Positions 15,839 to 23,947 of a DNA stretch of 32,631 nucleotides are shown here, in pieces. The number at the start of each line of letters is the position of its first letter. Within the stretch, counting starts at the first letter, position 1. Made by a program: the position numbers and the translations under genes. Location of the stretch: assembly GCA_964522605.1 (NCBI GenBank), contig CAZFWV010000041.1:1-32631 (forward strand). Direction: 5' to 3'. This DNA comes from CAVZLD01 sp964522605 (GTDB lineage Bacteria > Planctomycetota > Planctomycetia > Pirellulales > Pirellulaceae). The notes beneath the pieces were generated by a model, which saw only the letters and a program-made list of their open reading frames with translations, ran no database searches and had not been told where the DNA came from.

Positions 15839-16567
15839 ATGATGAAACTGCAGAACAAGGTACTCGCCGAATTCTTCGGGACTTTCTGGCTCGTTTTCGG
15901 CGGTTGCGGCAGTGCGGTGCTGTCGGCGAAGTTCATCGCCATCGAAGGTGCGACGCCGATCAATCTGGGCATTGGTCTAGTCGGAGTCGCACTCGCCTTC
16001 GGATTGACTGTGCTGACGATGGCGTACACGATTGGGCACATCTCCGGCTGTCACCTGAACCCGGCAGTCTCGGTGGGACTGTGTGTGGGCGGACGATTCA
16101 AGAGCGTGGAGTTGGTGCCTTACATTGTGGCGCAAGTCGTTGGTGCGTTGGCGGGCGCATGTGTGCTGTGGGTTATCGCCAGCGGCCAGGCTGGCTTCTC
16201 TACGGCCGGCGGATTCGCGGCGAATGGTTACGGCGACTATTCGCCGGGCAAGTACTCATTACTGGCCTGCCTGGTGTCCGAGGCAGTACTGACCTTCTTC
16301 TTCCTGCTCATTATTCTTGGGGCGACCGACAAACGTGCTCCTCAAGGCTTTGCGCCAATTGCCATCGGCTTGGGCCTGACCTTGATCCACCTGATTGGCA
16401 TTCCTGTCACGAACCTGTCAGTCAACCCTGCGCGCAGCACGGGCCCCGCACTGTTCGCCGGAGCCTGGGCCATGGGGCAGTTGTGGCTGTTCTGGGTAGC
16501 CCCAATCATCGGCGCCGTTTTGGCAGGCATCGTCTATCCGTTGATGGCTGGCGACGCCGGGGACTGA
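15839..16567 (+). CDS. aqpZ: aquaporin Z
   Basis: This is a 242-residue water channel of the cytoplasmic membrane. It matches AqpZ over its whole length: AEFFGTFWLVFGGCGSAVL, first NPA box N74-P-A (SGCHLNPAVSVG), second N196-P-A-R199 (SVNPARSTGPAL), and the family segments ATDKRAP.GFAPIAIG and QLWLFWVAPIIGA. Selectivity-filter positions F54, H184 and R199 are kept, but L193 stands where E. coli AqpZ has Thr183. The ATG at 15839 (or 15842) is preceded by GGGAGGGAGG, a strong ribosome site. It is the last clear member of the same-strand run starting at the zinc-ribbon gene. A small insertion of about ten residues follows SAVLSAKF. Confidence 0.95.
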   Translation: MMKLQNKVLAEFFGTFWLVFGGCGSAVLSAKFIAIEGATPINLGIGLVGVALAFGLTVLTMAYTIGHISGCHLNPAVSVGLCVGGRFKSVELVPYIVAQVVGALAGACVLWVIASGQAGFSTAGGFAANGYGDYSPGKYSLLACLVSEAVLTFFFLLIILGATDKRAPQGFAPIAIGLGLTLIHLIGIPVTNLSVNPARSTGPALFAGAWAMGQLWLFWVAPIIGAVLAGIVYPLMAGDAGD

Positions 16568-16616
16568 TCTGCGTGACGTGAAACCCAAAAAGTTTTCGCC
16601 GCGCCTGTGTAACCTG

Positions 16617-16754
16617 ATGAGACGCGTGACATTCGCAAGTGAACAATGTGCGTACCGTTTTTTAGGGGATGCGGACGAATTCCAGTTCGTGATCTCTGGC
16701 GGTCCGCCGGACGACAAGGGCCCTGTATTCAAGCAGGTCAAGCCAGCCAATTAA
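16617..16754 (+). CDS. possible 45-residue small protein or gene fragment
   Basis: An ATG frame of 45 codons lies between aqpZ and the amidohydrolase gene. Its C-terminal half (EFQFVISGGPPDDKG...VFKQVKPAN) has plausible coding composition, while the N-terminal half uses AT-rich third positions. I recognise no family, and no good ribosome site is visible. It could be a relic of a longer gene. Confidence 0.25.
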   Translation: MRRVTFASEQCAYRFLGDADEFQFVISGGPPDDKGPVFKQVKPAN

Positions 16755-16789
16755 CTGAGAATTCCACTGAAACGTAACGAGATGAAGAC

Positions 16790-18667
16790 ATGAAACACAG
16801 CATTCTTGCAGTCTGCCTCTTGACATTTTCCGGTGCTGCTTGGGGGCAAGTAGCCGACGCCATCTACCACGGTGGCCCTATTATCACGATCGACGACGCA
16901 CATCCGAAGGCGGAAGCCGTGGCCGTGAAGGACGGCAAGATTCTCGCCGTCGGGACCAAGGACGACGTGCTCAAGACACGAGGCAACTCAACGAAGATGA
17001 TCGACCTGTCCGGCAAGACAATGTTGCCTGGTTTCGTTGACGCCCACGGACATATGTTCGTCGGTGGCATCCAGGCGCTCTCCGCCAATCTGCTCGCGCC
17101 GCCGGACGGTACCGTCACCGACATTGCCGCACTCCAAAAAGTGGTTCGGGATTGGGTCAGAGGGAACCAGCAGGCCGTGGACAGAATCCAGCTGATCTTC
17201 GGCTTTGGATACGACAACGCCTCGCTCGCTGAACACCGCCATCCGACCAGGGACGACCTCGACAAAATCTCAAAGGATATACCGGTCTGCCTTTGGCACC
17301 AGTCGGGCCATATGGTGGCGATCAATTCCAAAGCGATCGAGATCTGTGGTGTCACGGCCGACACTCCCGACCCGCCTGGCGGCGTGATCCGCCGTCGCGA
17401 CGGCAGTGACGAGCCGAATGGTGTATTCGAGGAGACCGCAGCCCAACCGGTGTTGGTCAAGCTCTTGGCGCGCACGGGTTCTGATGGAGCGAAGCAGTTC
17501 GCCAAGGCGGGTGCCGAACTCTGGGCGCGCTTCGGCTACACGACCGCCGACGAGGGCCGATCGGTGCCGGGTGTTGTCAAAGTTCTCCGCGACACCGCCG
17601 ATAAAGGGGGCTTCCAGATTGATGTGGTCACCTATCCGGATGTTCTCGTGGACCGAGACTTCATCCAGGAGAACGTCAGCCTGGACTACAAGAACCGCTT
17701 TCGCGTTGGCGGCGCAAAACTGACCATTGATGGATCCCCGCAAGGCTTCACCGCGTGGCGCGACCGTCCGTATTATGCCCCTGTCGGCAATTACCCGCCC
17801 GGCTATGTTGGGTACGCCGCCGCCACCAACGAGCAGGTGCTGGATGCCGTGGAGTGGGCGTTTAATAATCGGGTCCAACTACTCACTCACGCCAACGGCG
17901 AGGCTGCCTCGGACCTGCTCATCGCCGCAATCGCGGCCGCCGAAAAGAAACACGGCCTTAACGACCTGCGTCCCGTCCTGATCCACGGCCAGTTCCTTCG
18001 CGAGGACCAAGTGGATGCCTATAACGCCCTCGGCGTCCTACCCTCGCTTTTCCCCATGCACACCTTTTACTGGGGCGACTGGCACCGCGACCACACCGTC
18101 GGCCCGGTGCTCGCTGATAATATCTCGCCCACCGGCTGGTGCGTGAAGCGCGGTATGAAATTCACCTCGCACCATGACGCCCCGGTTGCCTTCCCCGACT
18201 CAATGCGCGTGCTCGACGCCACCGTCACCCGTCGCTCTCGCTCCGGCGATATTCTTGGCCCCGCACAACGCGTCGACGTGATGACCGCCCTCAAGGCGAT
18301 GACGATCTGGCCGGCCTGGCAGCACTTTGAGGAGAAAACGAAGGGCTCCATCAAAACCGGCAAGCTCGCCGACTTCGTCATCCTCGACCAGGACCCCACC
18401 GCCGTCGATCCCGATACGATTGATCAGATCAAGGTGGTGGAGACCATCAAGGAAGGCGTTACCGTATTCGACGTTGCGGACACAGGGAAGATCGGAGCGA
18501 GAATTCAATCCGGCGATGCGAGTGAGCTTGCCTTTACCCGCGCCATGGGTGCCACCGCCTCCTACCTGGGCCACAATCATGATCACGGTGACGAGCACAG
18601 TGGCGGCTGCCTCTGCGGTGCCATGTCCCAACTCGCCGCCATAATCGCCAGCAGTGGTCAGCCATGA
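16790..18667 (+). CDS. secreted amidohydrolase family 3 (YtcJ-like) with His-rich tail
   Basis: This 625-residue metal-dependent hydrolase starts with a signal peptide (MKHSILAVCLLTFSGAAWG, likely cut before QVAD). The Amidohydro_3 pattern is clear: ADAIYHGGPIITIDD, AVKDGKILAVG, LPGFVDAHGHM with metal ligands H86/H88, LTIDGSPQGFTAW, LTHANGEAA, PVLIHGQFLREDQVD, TSHHDAPV and the closing GSIKTGKLADFVILDQDP. The natural substrate of this group is unknown. The last 30 residues hold a His-rich, Cys-containing stretch (H595-N-H-D-H599, H603, C607-L-C609), unusual for the family and suited to binding metal. It is convergent with the outer-membrane barrel gene. Confidence 0.9.
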   Translation: MKHSILAVCLLTFSGAAWGQVADAIYHGGPIITIDDAHPKAEAVAVKDGKILAVGTKDDVLKTRGNSTKMIDLSGKTMLPGFVDAHGHMFVGGIQALSANLLAPPDGTVTDIAALQKVVRDWVRGNQQAVDRIQLIFGFGYDNASLAEHRHPTRDDLDKISKDIPVCLWHQSGHMVAINSKAIEICGVTADTPDPPGGVIRRRDGSDEPNGVFEETAAQPVLVKLLARTGSDGAKQFAKAGAELWARFGYTTADEGRSVPGVVKVLRDTADKGGFQIDVVTYPDVLVDRDFIQENVSLDYKNRFRVGGAKLTIDGSPQGFTAWRDRPYYAPVGNYPPGYVGYAAATNEQVLDAVEWAFNNRVQLLTHANGEAASDLLIAAIAAAEKKHGLNDLRPVLIHGQFLREDQVDAYNALGVLPSLFPMHTFYWGDWHRDHTVGPVLADNISPTGWCVKRGMKFTSHHDAPVAFPDSMRVLDATVTRRSRSGDILGPAQRVDVMTALKAMTIWPAWQHFEEKTKGSIKTGKLADFVILDQDPTAVDPDTIDQIKVVETIKEGVTVFDVADTGKIGARIQSGDASELAFTRAMGATASYLGHNHDHGDEHSGGCLCGAMSQLAAIIASSGQP

Positions 18668-18684
18668 AACCCGATTTAGTTATG

Positions 18685-18752
18685 TGCCTTTTTCTCTAGA
18701 CGGAGTGAACAGTCTCAGCAACTTTCTCCGTTCGAATTAGAGAGAATGGTGA
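18685..18752. terminator. possible hairpin between convergent genes
   Basis: TTTTCTCT...ACGGAG (left) can pair with CTCCGT...AGAGAGAA (right) in the gap between the convergent amidohydrolase and barrel genes. A run of T (CCTTTTTCTC) precedes the left arm, which would follow the hairpin for the minus-strand gene. The helix is interrupted, so this is tentative. Confidence 0.3.
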
Positions 18753-18841
18753 TGAAGAGCGTTGCGTTCGGGAAGGGCGACGATCGCCGGCAGCAACGGT
18801 TGATGTGATTCCGCCTGCGCACAGTGCTTCGCCGATGTGGC

Positions 18842-20206
18842 TCAAAACTTCCATAGGAACCGCGTCGCGACAATGATCGCATCGCTATCGAGAAGCGCAT
18901 TGGGTTGAAACTGCGTGTAGTCGGTCTGGCGATAGTCGAGTTCCAGGCTTGCCTGGGCGGTCTTGCTCAAGTCCCACACGAAGTTCACGAAAAACGTCTG
19001 GTTGCGACGGATCTGCGTCACGGCCAGGTCACCGTCACAAGGGTCGTCAATTCCCAGACCGCCATGAACGTGGAACGCATCGGTGAGGTAGTAGAAGATT
19101 TCGCCGAAGCCACCCGCCGAACGGACGCCTTGTAGTGTGACGGAATTGAAGCTCTGTAGCACGCCGCCGTTGTACTCACCCAGTCCTTCGCCGCAATAGA
19201 ACTCACCCCGCGCTCCGAACGAGTCAGTAATCCACCATTGTACGTCCGAGCCGAGACCCCAGGTGTCGATGACCGCACGGGGTGGCAATTCACTTGGATC
19301 ACCGATTAGGGTGCGAGTCGTGCGGAATTGGCCAACGACGCCGGATACGCCGAACTCCAGGGGCCGCATCTGAATGCCGCGGATTTCGCAGCGCGGACCG
19401 ATTCCCAATTCGATTCTCGTTTCCACGTTCGGCCAGCCATTGTCCTCGGTGATTCGCCCCGCTCCGCCTGTCACCAGAGTCGACAGCGGTTCGCTGAGTG
19501 CAGCCTGCAGCGTAAGGCCCAAGGCATCGCGATCTTGAAAGAACCGCTCGACACGAAATTGCCCGCGATAGGAACCGGTATTGCCGGAGGCGTACATCTT
19601 CGTCAGGTAGACAACGGTCGGACTGACTGGATTGAAGACGTCTTGCTGCAAACCGGCCGCGAATCGCCAGTGATCGTTTTTCAATTCGCCAAACGCGTAG
19701 TAGACCAGCAGGCCGTAGTCGTCGGCGGACAAATCGTTATTCTGAAAAAAGGTCAGAACCTGGGCCCCCGTCTGAAATCCGCACAGTTCTGGTCCGGAAA
19801 ACACGCCGCCGACGTAACTCTGCCGCGCGTGCGCGTCAAACCCGTTGGTGTCCAGGCCGAACGGAGAATCAGGGAGCAGGAATAGTGGTATTCCCGAAGG
19901 AAACGCTCGCTTCGAACTGAAGACCATCAGCGCGTCGAGTCCTGCCGTCAGCTTCAAGCGATTCGCCGGATTCAGCAGGGACACCGAGATCCCCTCTCCG
20001 GGTTGCCGGATGGGCTCGCACTCCGGACAGGGAATTATGGCCGCGTCGTCCACTACTTGTTGAAGCGTGGGGTTGGGAGGACGTTCGTTGGCCTGCGGAT
20101 GATCCGTAGTCGGTTGACCGTCCGTTCGCATCTGGCCGATCGCGCTGCCAGCCGCGAGAACCGCCATCAGTCCCACTGTGCAGGCGGTTGTTGCCATGCG
20201 GCGCAT
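18842..20206 (-). CDS. outer-membrane beta-barrel (porin-like) protein
   Basis: This is a 454-residue exported protein with a signal peptide (MRRMATTACTVGLMAVLAAGSAIGQ). A short linker with a Cys pair (IPCPECEP) is followed by repeated amphipathic strands (LKLTAGLDALMVFSS, WRFAAGLQQDVF, SYRGQFRVERFF, QASLELDYRQTDYTQF). The chain ends in the aromatic FLWKF, the usual barrel-assembly signal. It resembles DcaP/BBP2-like planctomycete porins, but I cannot name the substrate. The ATG at 20206 has AGGAAT at a fair distance upstream; an ATG at codon 4 is possible. Confidence 0.8.
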   Translation of the reverse strand: MRRMATTACTVGLMAVLAAGSAIGQMRTDGQPTTDHPQANERPPNPTLQQVVDDAAIIPCPECEPIRQPGEGISVSLLNPANRLKLTAGLDALMVFSSKRAFPSGIPLFLLPDSPFGLDTNGFDAHARQSYVGGVFSGPELCGFQTGAQVLTFFQNNDLSADDYGLLVYYAFGELKNDHWRFAAGLQQDVFNPVSPTVVYLTKMYASGNTGSYRGQFRVERFFQDRDALGLTLQAALSEPLSTLVTGGAGRITEDNGWPNVETRIELGIGPRCEIRGIQMRPLEFGVSGVVGQFRTTRTLIGDPSELPPRAVIDTWGLGSDVQWWITDSFGARGEFYCGEGLGEYNGGVLQSFNSVTLQGVRSAGGFGEIFYYLTDAFHVHGGLGIDDPCDGDLAVTQIRRNQTFFVNFVWDLSKTAQASLELDYRQTDYTQFQPNALLDSDAIIVATRFLWKF

Positions 20207-20689
20207 CGACGTATTCCTGCCGTACTTCAGACATTGTGGAGAGAGCCTCAGAGGGCATATCGTCCAATAAGAGTGGCAAGCTTTAGCGATTTTGCGGGTT
20301 GTAGCGGCAATCTAGGGGAGGTGGAAGTCTTGAGCCTCGTTCGAGATTATCCATGGCGAATGAGGTATAAGCAGCAAACTTATGCTGTGACAGGGTATGG
20401 TGATGGCGTCAGATTCCATGACGACCTGTTGCGCGATGGTCACGTTACCGACCTGTATGGCGCAGACAGAATCACCGGCGATCGGATTAACGGTTCTGCT
20501 CCACCAGCGATTGAAAATACGGGAGGTACAATTCACGCGTTGCCCATCGCGCCAGCGACCGAATCTGCAGCACGGCCACTCTTGCGGTGAATCGAGTTCG
20601 TGGCAACCGGACTTTCTTCCCTTCCGCACCTTTGTCTGGGATTCTGATCAGCAGCATATTCGCTGATTTTATGCATACAGTTTCGACAA
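20207..20689. other. gene-poor region between barrel gene and sulfatase relic
   Basis: This stretch holds the promoter side of the barrel gene on the minus strand. Short frames exist on both strands (for example a 76-codon plus-strand frame from the ATG at 20360), but none has a recognisable family or a good ribosome site. The sequence looks decayed. Confidence 0.45.
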
Positions 20690-20827
20690 GTCGATGACAT
20701 GGGCTACGGCGACGCCGGCTGCAATGGAGGCGGAGCACTCGTCGGCGACGCGACACCTAACATCGACAAGCTTGCAGCGGAGGGGCTGAAACTCACTGCC
20801 GCGGGTGGGCAAACGCCCGCAGCGGTT
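20690..20827 (+). pseudogene. arylsulfatase N-terminal fragment (relic)
   Basis: The plus-strand frame reads VDDMGYGDAGCNGGG...VGDATPNIDKLAAEGLKLT and then runs into unrelated residues and a TGA at 20840-20842, just inside the neighbouring gene. DDMGYGD plus TPNIDKLAAEG is the diagnostic N-terminus of type I sulfatases (metal-binding Asp pair). The rest of the enzyme, including the CxPxR formylglycine site, is absent. It is a small leftover of a deleted or displaced gene. Planctomycetes carry many sulfatase genes. Confidence 0.75.
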
Positions 20828-22001
20828 ATTCCTCCGCGCTGAAATCGGCATCTTCCCCAAGGGGGTCGTGCTCGCCGATCTCGGGCGTGATCCGCGACGT
20901 GGCGATCAATCGCCGGAGGACTTCGCAGGGGTCTCCCGTCTCGCGCAGTATCGCCCGTTGCCGATCCGACCAGCACGGTTGATCGGCCAAGTCCTGGACC
21001 TGCTGCAGGTAGGCGGCGCAACCCAGATTCTCGGCGATGGGCGTGAGCCGTTCGATCAAGCGTGCCGTCACCTCCGATACGCTCTGGACTTGGCACGTGT
21101 AGGCATCGACCAATCGAGCTTTGTTACCGAAGCGGCAGGCGCGCCATTTATTCTGCCGAACCATCATCGGGTGACAGTCATGCTGGTAAGCTCCCTCGTC
21201 AATGATGTCCGACAATCGTTTCACTAGGCATTGGATCAGGGCGGTGATCGCGAGGACCCGGTCCAGACTGCCGGGCATGTCGCACACACGAACTTCGACG
21301 GTACCGAAGTTGTGATGAGGGCGGACGTCCCACCAGATCTCGCGGATCGTGTTGATAAACCCCGTGTCGACCAGATGGTTCACCAACCAACAGTATTCGC
21401 TCCAGTTCCGCATCAGCGACGGCAGTCCCGCGGTCGGCAGGACTTCCATGATCTTCGAGCGATGCGAATACAACCCGGTGTCGCGCCCCTCCCAGTAGGG
21501 GCTGCTGCAACTGAGCGCCAGGAGCGTCGGCAGGTGTTGCATGATGCGGTCGCAAATCATCACGGCCTTATCCCCGGTGTCGACGCCCACGTGGACATGC
21601 AGCCCAAACGTCACCAGCCGTCGGGCCATCTCCTGCAGCAGATTGACCAACTTGTGATACCGCGGATCGGGGGTCACCAGTTGATGGCGACAGAGGGCTG
21701 TCGGATGCGTTGCACCCCACCAGAGTTGCAGCGCGAGCGAGTCGGTCACCCGCTCAACGATCCGCAACGTTTCCGTCAGGTCGCGAGCAACCTCGTCCAC
21801 CGTACGGCAGATCCCCGTATTGATCTCCAGGCAGCATTGCATCAACTCCGGCTTCGTCCGCTCACGAACCTCTGACGGAAGACATCGCAGCACCTGGTGT
21901 ACCGAGTTCGACAGGTCGAGCGTACGGACATTGACGAGCCCGAGTTCCAACTCAACGCCGAGCGTCGGGTAGCAATTCGAATTGAATTCCAGTTTGGCCA
22001 T
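20826..22001 (-). CDS. GCS2-type carboxylate-amine ligase (YbdK-like)
   Basis: This 391-residue protein is of the glutamate-cysteine ligase family 2 fold, which joins a carboxylate to an amine with ATP. Family segments: TLGVELELGLVN, KPELMQCCLEINTGIC, FGLHVHVGVDTGDKA, ALSCSSPYWEGRDTGLYSHRS and TVEVRVCDMPGSLD. YbdK has weak gamma-glutamyl ligase activity; the real substrate here is unknown. The ATG at 22001 is preceded by GGAGCGGGG; a TTG four codons upstream is less likely. It lies 68 bases after the M20 hydrolase gene on the same strand, so the two are probably one operon. Confidence 0.9.
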   Translation of the reverse strand: MAKLEFNSNCYPTLGVELELGLVNVRTLDLSNSVHQVLRCLPSEVRERTKPELMQCCLEINTGICRTVDEVARDLTETLRIVERVTDSLALQLWWGATHPTALCRHQLVTPDPRYHKLVNLLQEMARRLVTFGLHVHVGVDTGDKAVMICDRIMQHLPTLLALSCSSPYWEGRDTGLYSHRSKIMEVLPTAGLPSLMRNWSEYCWLVNHLVDTGFINTIREIWWDVRPHHNFGTVEVRVCDMPGSLDRVLAITALIQCLVKRLSDIIDEGAYQHDCHPMMVRQNKWRACRFGNKARLVDAYTCQVQSVSEVTARLIERLTPIAENLGCAAYLQQVQDLADQPCWSDRQRAILRETGDPCEVLRRLIATSRITPEIGEHDPLGEDADFSAEE

Positions 22002-22069
22002 TCCCCGCTCCAACTCGTTGGTCGGCCAGGTTTGGGGTCCCGGCCGTCAGAATCAGAAACGCCCTTGTT

Positions 22070-23275
22070 TTAGGGCCGGAACCAGTCAATGGCCGTCCTT
22101 GCCAACACGCGCATCCCGACCCGAATGGCCTCCTCGTCGACATCGAAGCGAGGCGTGTGCAACCCGGTCGGCTCCCCCTCCGTCCGGGCGCAACCCAAGC
22201 GGAACATGGCCCCCGGCAGTTGCTGCAGATAGTGGGCAAAATCCTCGCTGCCCATGCTCGGGCGCTGGATCTCGTGGACCGCTCCCTCCCCGAGCAGGTC
22301 CGTGACCTCCCGACGCAGCAGTCCAATTAAAGACGGATCATTGACCACCGAGGGCGCACTGATGCCAAAGGTGACTTCGATCCGTGTTTCGGATGTGGAT
22401 GCCACGCCTTCGGCAATGCGCAGGATGTGTTGCCGCGCCTGCTGTCGGACGCGCGCATCGAGCGTTCGAATCGTGCCCTGCAATTGGACTCGCTCAGGAA
22501 TCACGTTCGCGTTTTCGCCGCCCAGCACTTGGCCCACGGTAACAACCACCGCGTCCTGACTGTCGGTCACACGTGGGATGTGCAGATACAACGCGTTGAT
22601 CAGTTGAGCTGCTGCGCTGATCGGATCTTTGGATTCATGAGGTCGGGCCGCGTGCCCACCCTGCCCGTGAATCTGCACCAGCATCTGATCACACGCTGCG
22701 GTCAGTACGCCCTCACGCAATCCAATGCGGCCTGCGGGGAGGTTCGGCTCGACATGGGCCGCGAGAATCGCCCCCGCACCCTCCAAGGCGCCGGCCTGCA
22801 CCATTGCCAGCGCGCCCTGACTCGTCTCTTCTGCCGGTTGAAAAATCCCGCGAATCCGCACGGGCCAGGGGACCTGTCCTTGACTGCCCATGCGACGAAG
22901 GACCAATAACGTCCCCATCACCACGGCGGTGTGGACGTCGTGGCCGCAAGCATGCATCACTCCGTCTCGCCGGCTACGATACGGGACCGATTTCTCATCG
23001 TGAATCGGCAACGCGTCGATATCCGCACGCAACGCCAGCCGGGCGGAGTTGGCCGTCACCGCGGATTGCTCCCAATCCGCGAAGACTCCCAGCCCTTCCG
23101 GCCCGAGACGGACCGAAAAACCTTCGTCTCCCAGCTGGGTATACAGATAGAAGCTCGATTCCTGCTCATGTCCGGAAGTCTCCGGATACATGTGCAAGTG
23201 GCGCCGGACCTCGACCATCCGCTCAAACTGATGGTCGATCTCCTGATCCAGGATGGCGTGCCAAGCCTCTGACAT
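22070..23275 (-). CDS. M20-family amidohydrolase (N-acyl-amino-acid/hippurate hydrolase type)
   Basis: This 401-residue dizinc peptidase-fold hydrolase is of the M20D type (HipO/AmhX/IAA-amino acid hydrolases). Metal and catalytic residues: D84 in RADIDALP, H108-A-C110-G-H112-D in MHACGHDVHTAVVMG, FQPAEE with E149/E150, H174 in AAHVEP, and SMGSEDFA near the C-terminus, with LHTPRFDVDEEA closing. It would release amino acids from N-acyl conjugates in the cytoplasm. No signal peptide is present. It is followed by the GCS2-type ligase gene and preceded by csrA (161 bases). Confidence 0.92.
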   Translation of the reverse strand: MSEAWHAILDQEIDHQFERMVEVRRHLHMYPETSGHEQESSFYLYTQLGDEGFSVRLGPEGLGVFADWEQSAVTANSARLALRADIDALPIHDEKSVPYRSRRDGVMHACGHDVHTAVVMGTLLVLRRMGSQGQVPWPVRIRGIFQPAEETSQGALAMVQAGALEGAGAILAAHVEPNLPAGRIGLREGVLTAACDQMLVQIHGQGGHAARPHESKDPISAAAQLINALYLHIPRVTDSQDAVVVTVGQVLGGENANVIPERVQLQGTIRTLDARVRQQARQHILRIAEGVASTSETRIEVTFGISAPSVVNDPSLIGLLRREVTDLLGEGAVHEIQRPSMGSEDFAHYLQQLPGAMFRLGCARTEGEPTGLHTPRFDVDEEAIRVGMRVLARTAIDWFRP

Positions 23276-23436
23276 TACGCTGGGCGTCCGCAGGAAGAAT
23301 TGCGCTGCAACGCCGCATCACGGGGCGGCGTCAATCACCGGCGCCCCTCATTGTACCGAGTGGAGCTCACCAGCTGAGGCCTACCGTAGCGGGCTCAACC
23401 ACCTCTGTCCAGCCGGTGAACAACCGAAATGAGACT

Positions 23437-23652
23437 TCAGCGTTTGACTTCAGATTCCGTGACCGGCTGCGCTTCCTTCTTCGCGTTCTTCTCGCGCTGG
23501 ATCGCGTCGTACACCTCCTGTCGGTGCACGGGGATGTCGGTCGGGGCGTCAATGCCCAGGCGGACTTTGTCGCCGCGAACATCAACGACGGTGATCACAA
23601 TGTTGTCACCGATCATGATGCTCTCGTCACGGTGGCGTGAAAGGACCAGCAT
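23437..23652 (-). CDS. csrA: carbon storage regulator CsrA
   Basis: This 71-residue RNA-binding translational regulator has the full CsrA core: MLVLSRHRDESIMIGDNIVI, RGDKVRLGIDAP and IPVHRQEVYDAIQREK. The RNA-contact residues L4 and R44 are both present. CsrA dimers bind GGA-bearing leaders and block or protect mRNAs. The ATG at 23652 is preceded by AGGAAGGAGCCAAC, a strong ribosome site that itself contains two GGA triplets, so self-regulation is conceivable. fliW, whose product antagonises CsrA, lies upstream on the same strand. Confidence 0.97.
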   Translation of the reverse strand: MLVLSRHRDESIMIGDNIVITVVDVRGDKVRLGIDAPTDIPVHRQEVYDAIQREKNAKKEAQPVTESEVKR

Positions 23653-23947
23653 TGTTGGCTCCTTCCTGAATGGGGGCGGGCTTGCGGTCAGGACCGCGGG
23701 ATGGACCTCGGGAGGGAATGACCGACGCCCAAGACCGGGAGGACGAGCGTACGGTGCAGTCGTATTTCTTTTTCTTTCTTACTTGAGTTTCCCCCTAGCG
23801 GGTCCGCCGCGCCTCGCAGCCCGTCGGTCGATCATCGCAAGCGAAGATCACCCCCGCGTGGGGTCATGATCATCTATCGGTAACGTAGCTTGCCCAGAAT
23901 GACAGGACCGCGTCATCAGCGCAAATTTATTTGCGGCCCAGTTGCTG
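23653..23947 (-). promoter_or_regulatory. csrA leader region with a hairpin
   Basis: This gap separates fliW from csrA. A hairpin (GATC-ACCCC-cgcgt-GGGGT-GATC with a three-base bulge, 23846-23871) follows fliW, but no T-run comes after it on the minus strand. Near csrA the minus strand has an A-rich tract (AAGAAAGAAAAAGAAA) and then the GGA-bearing ribosome site. No confident promoter hexamers were seen. Confidence 0.4.

Noticed and set aside
20003..20590. 195-codon plus-strand frame over the start of the barrel gene
   Set aside because: The first part is antisense to a well-supported gene and the rest has no family resemblance.
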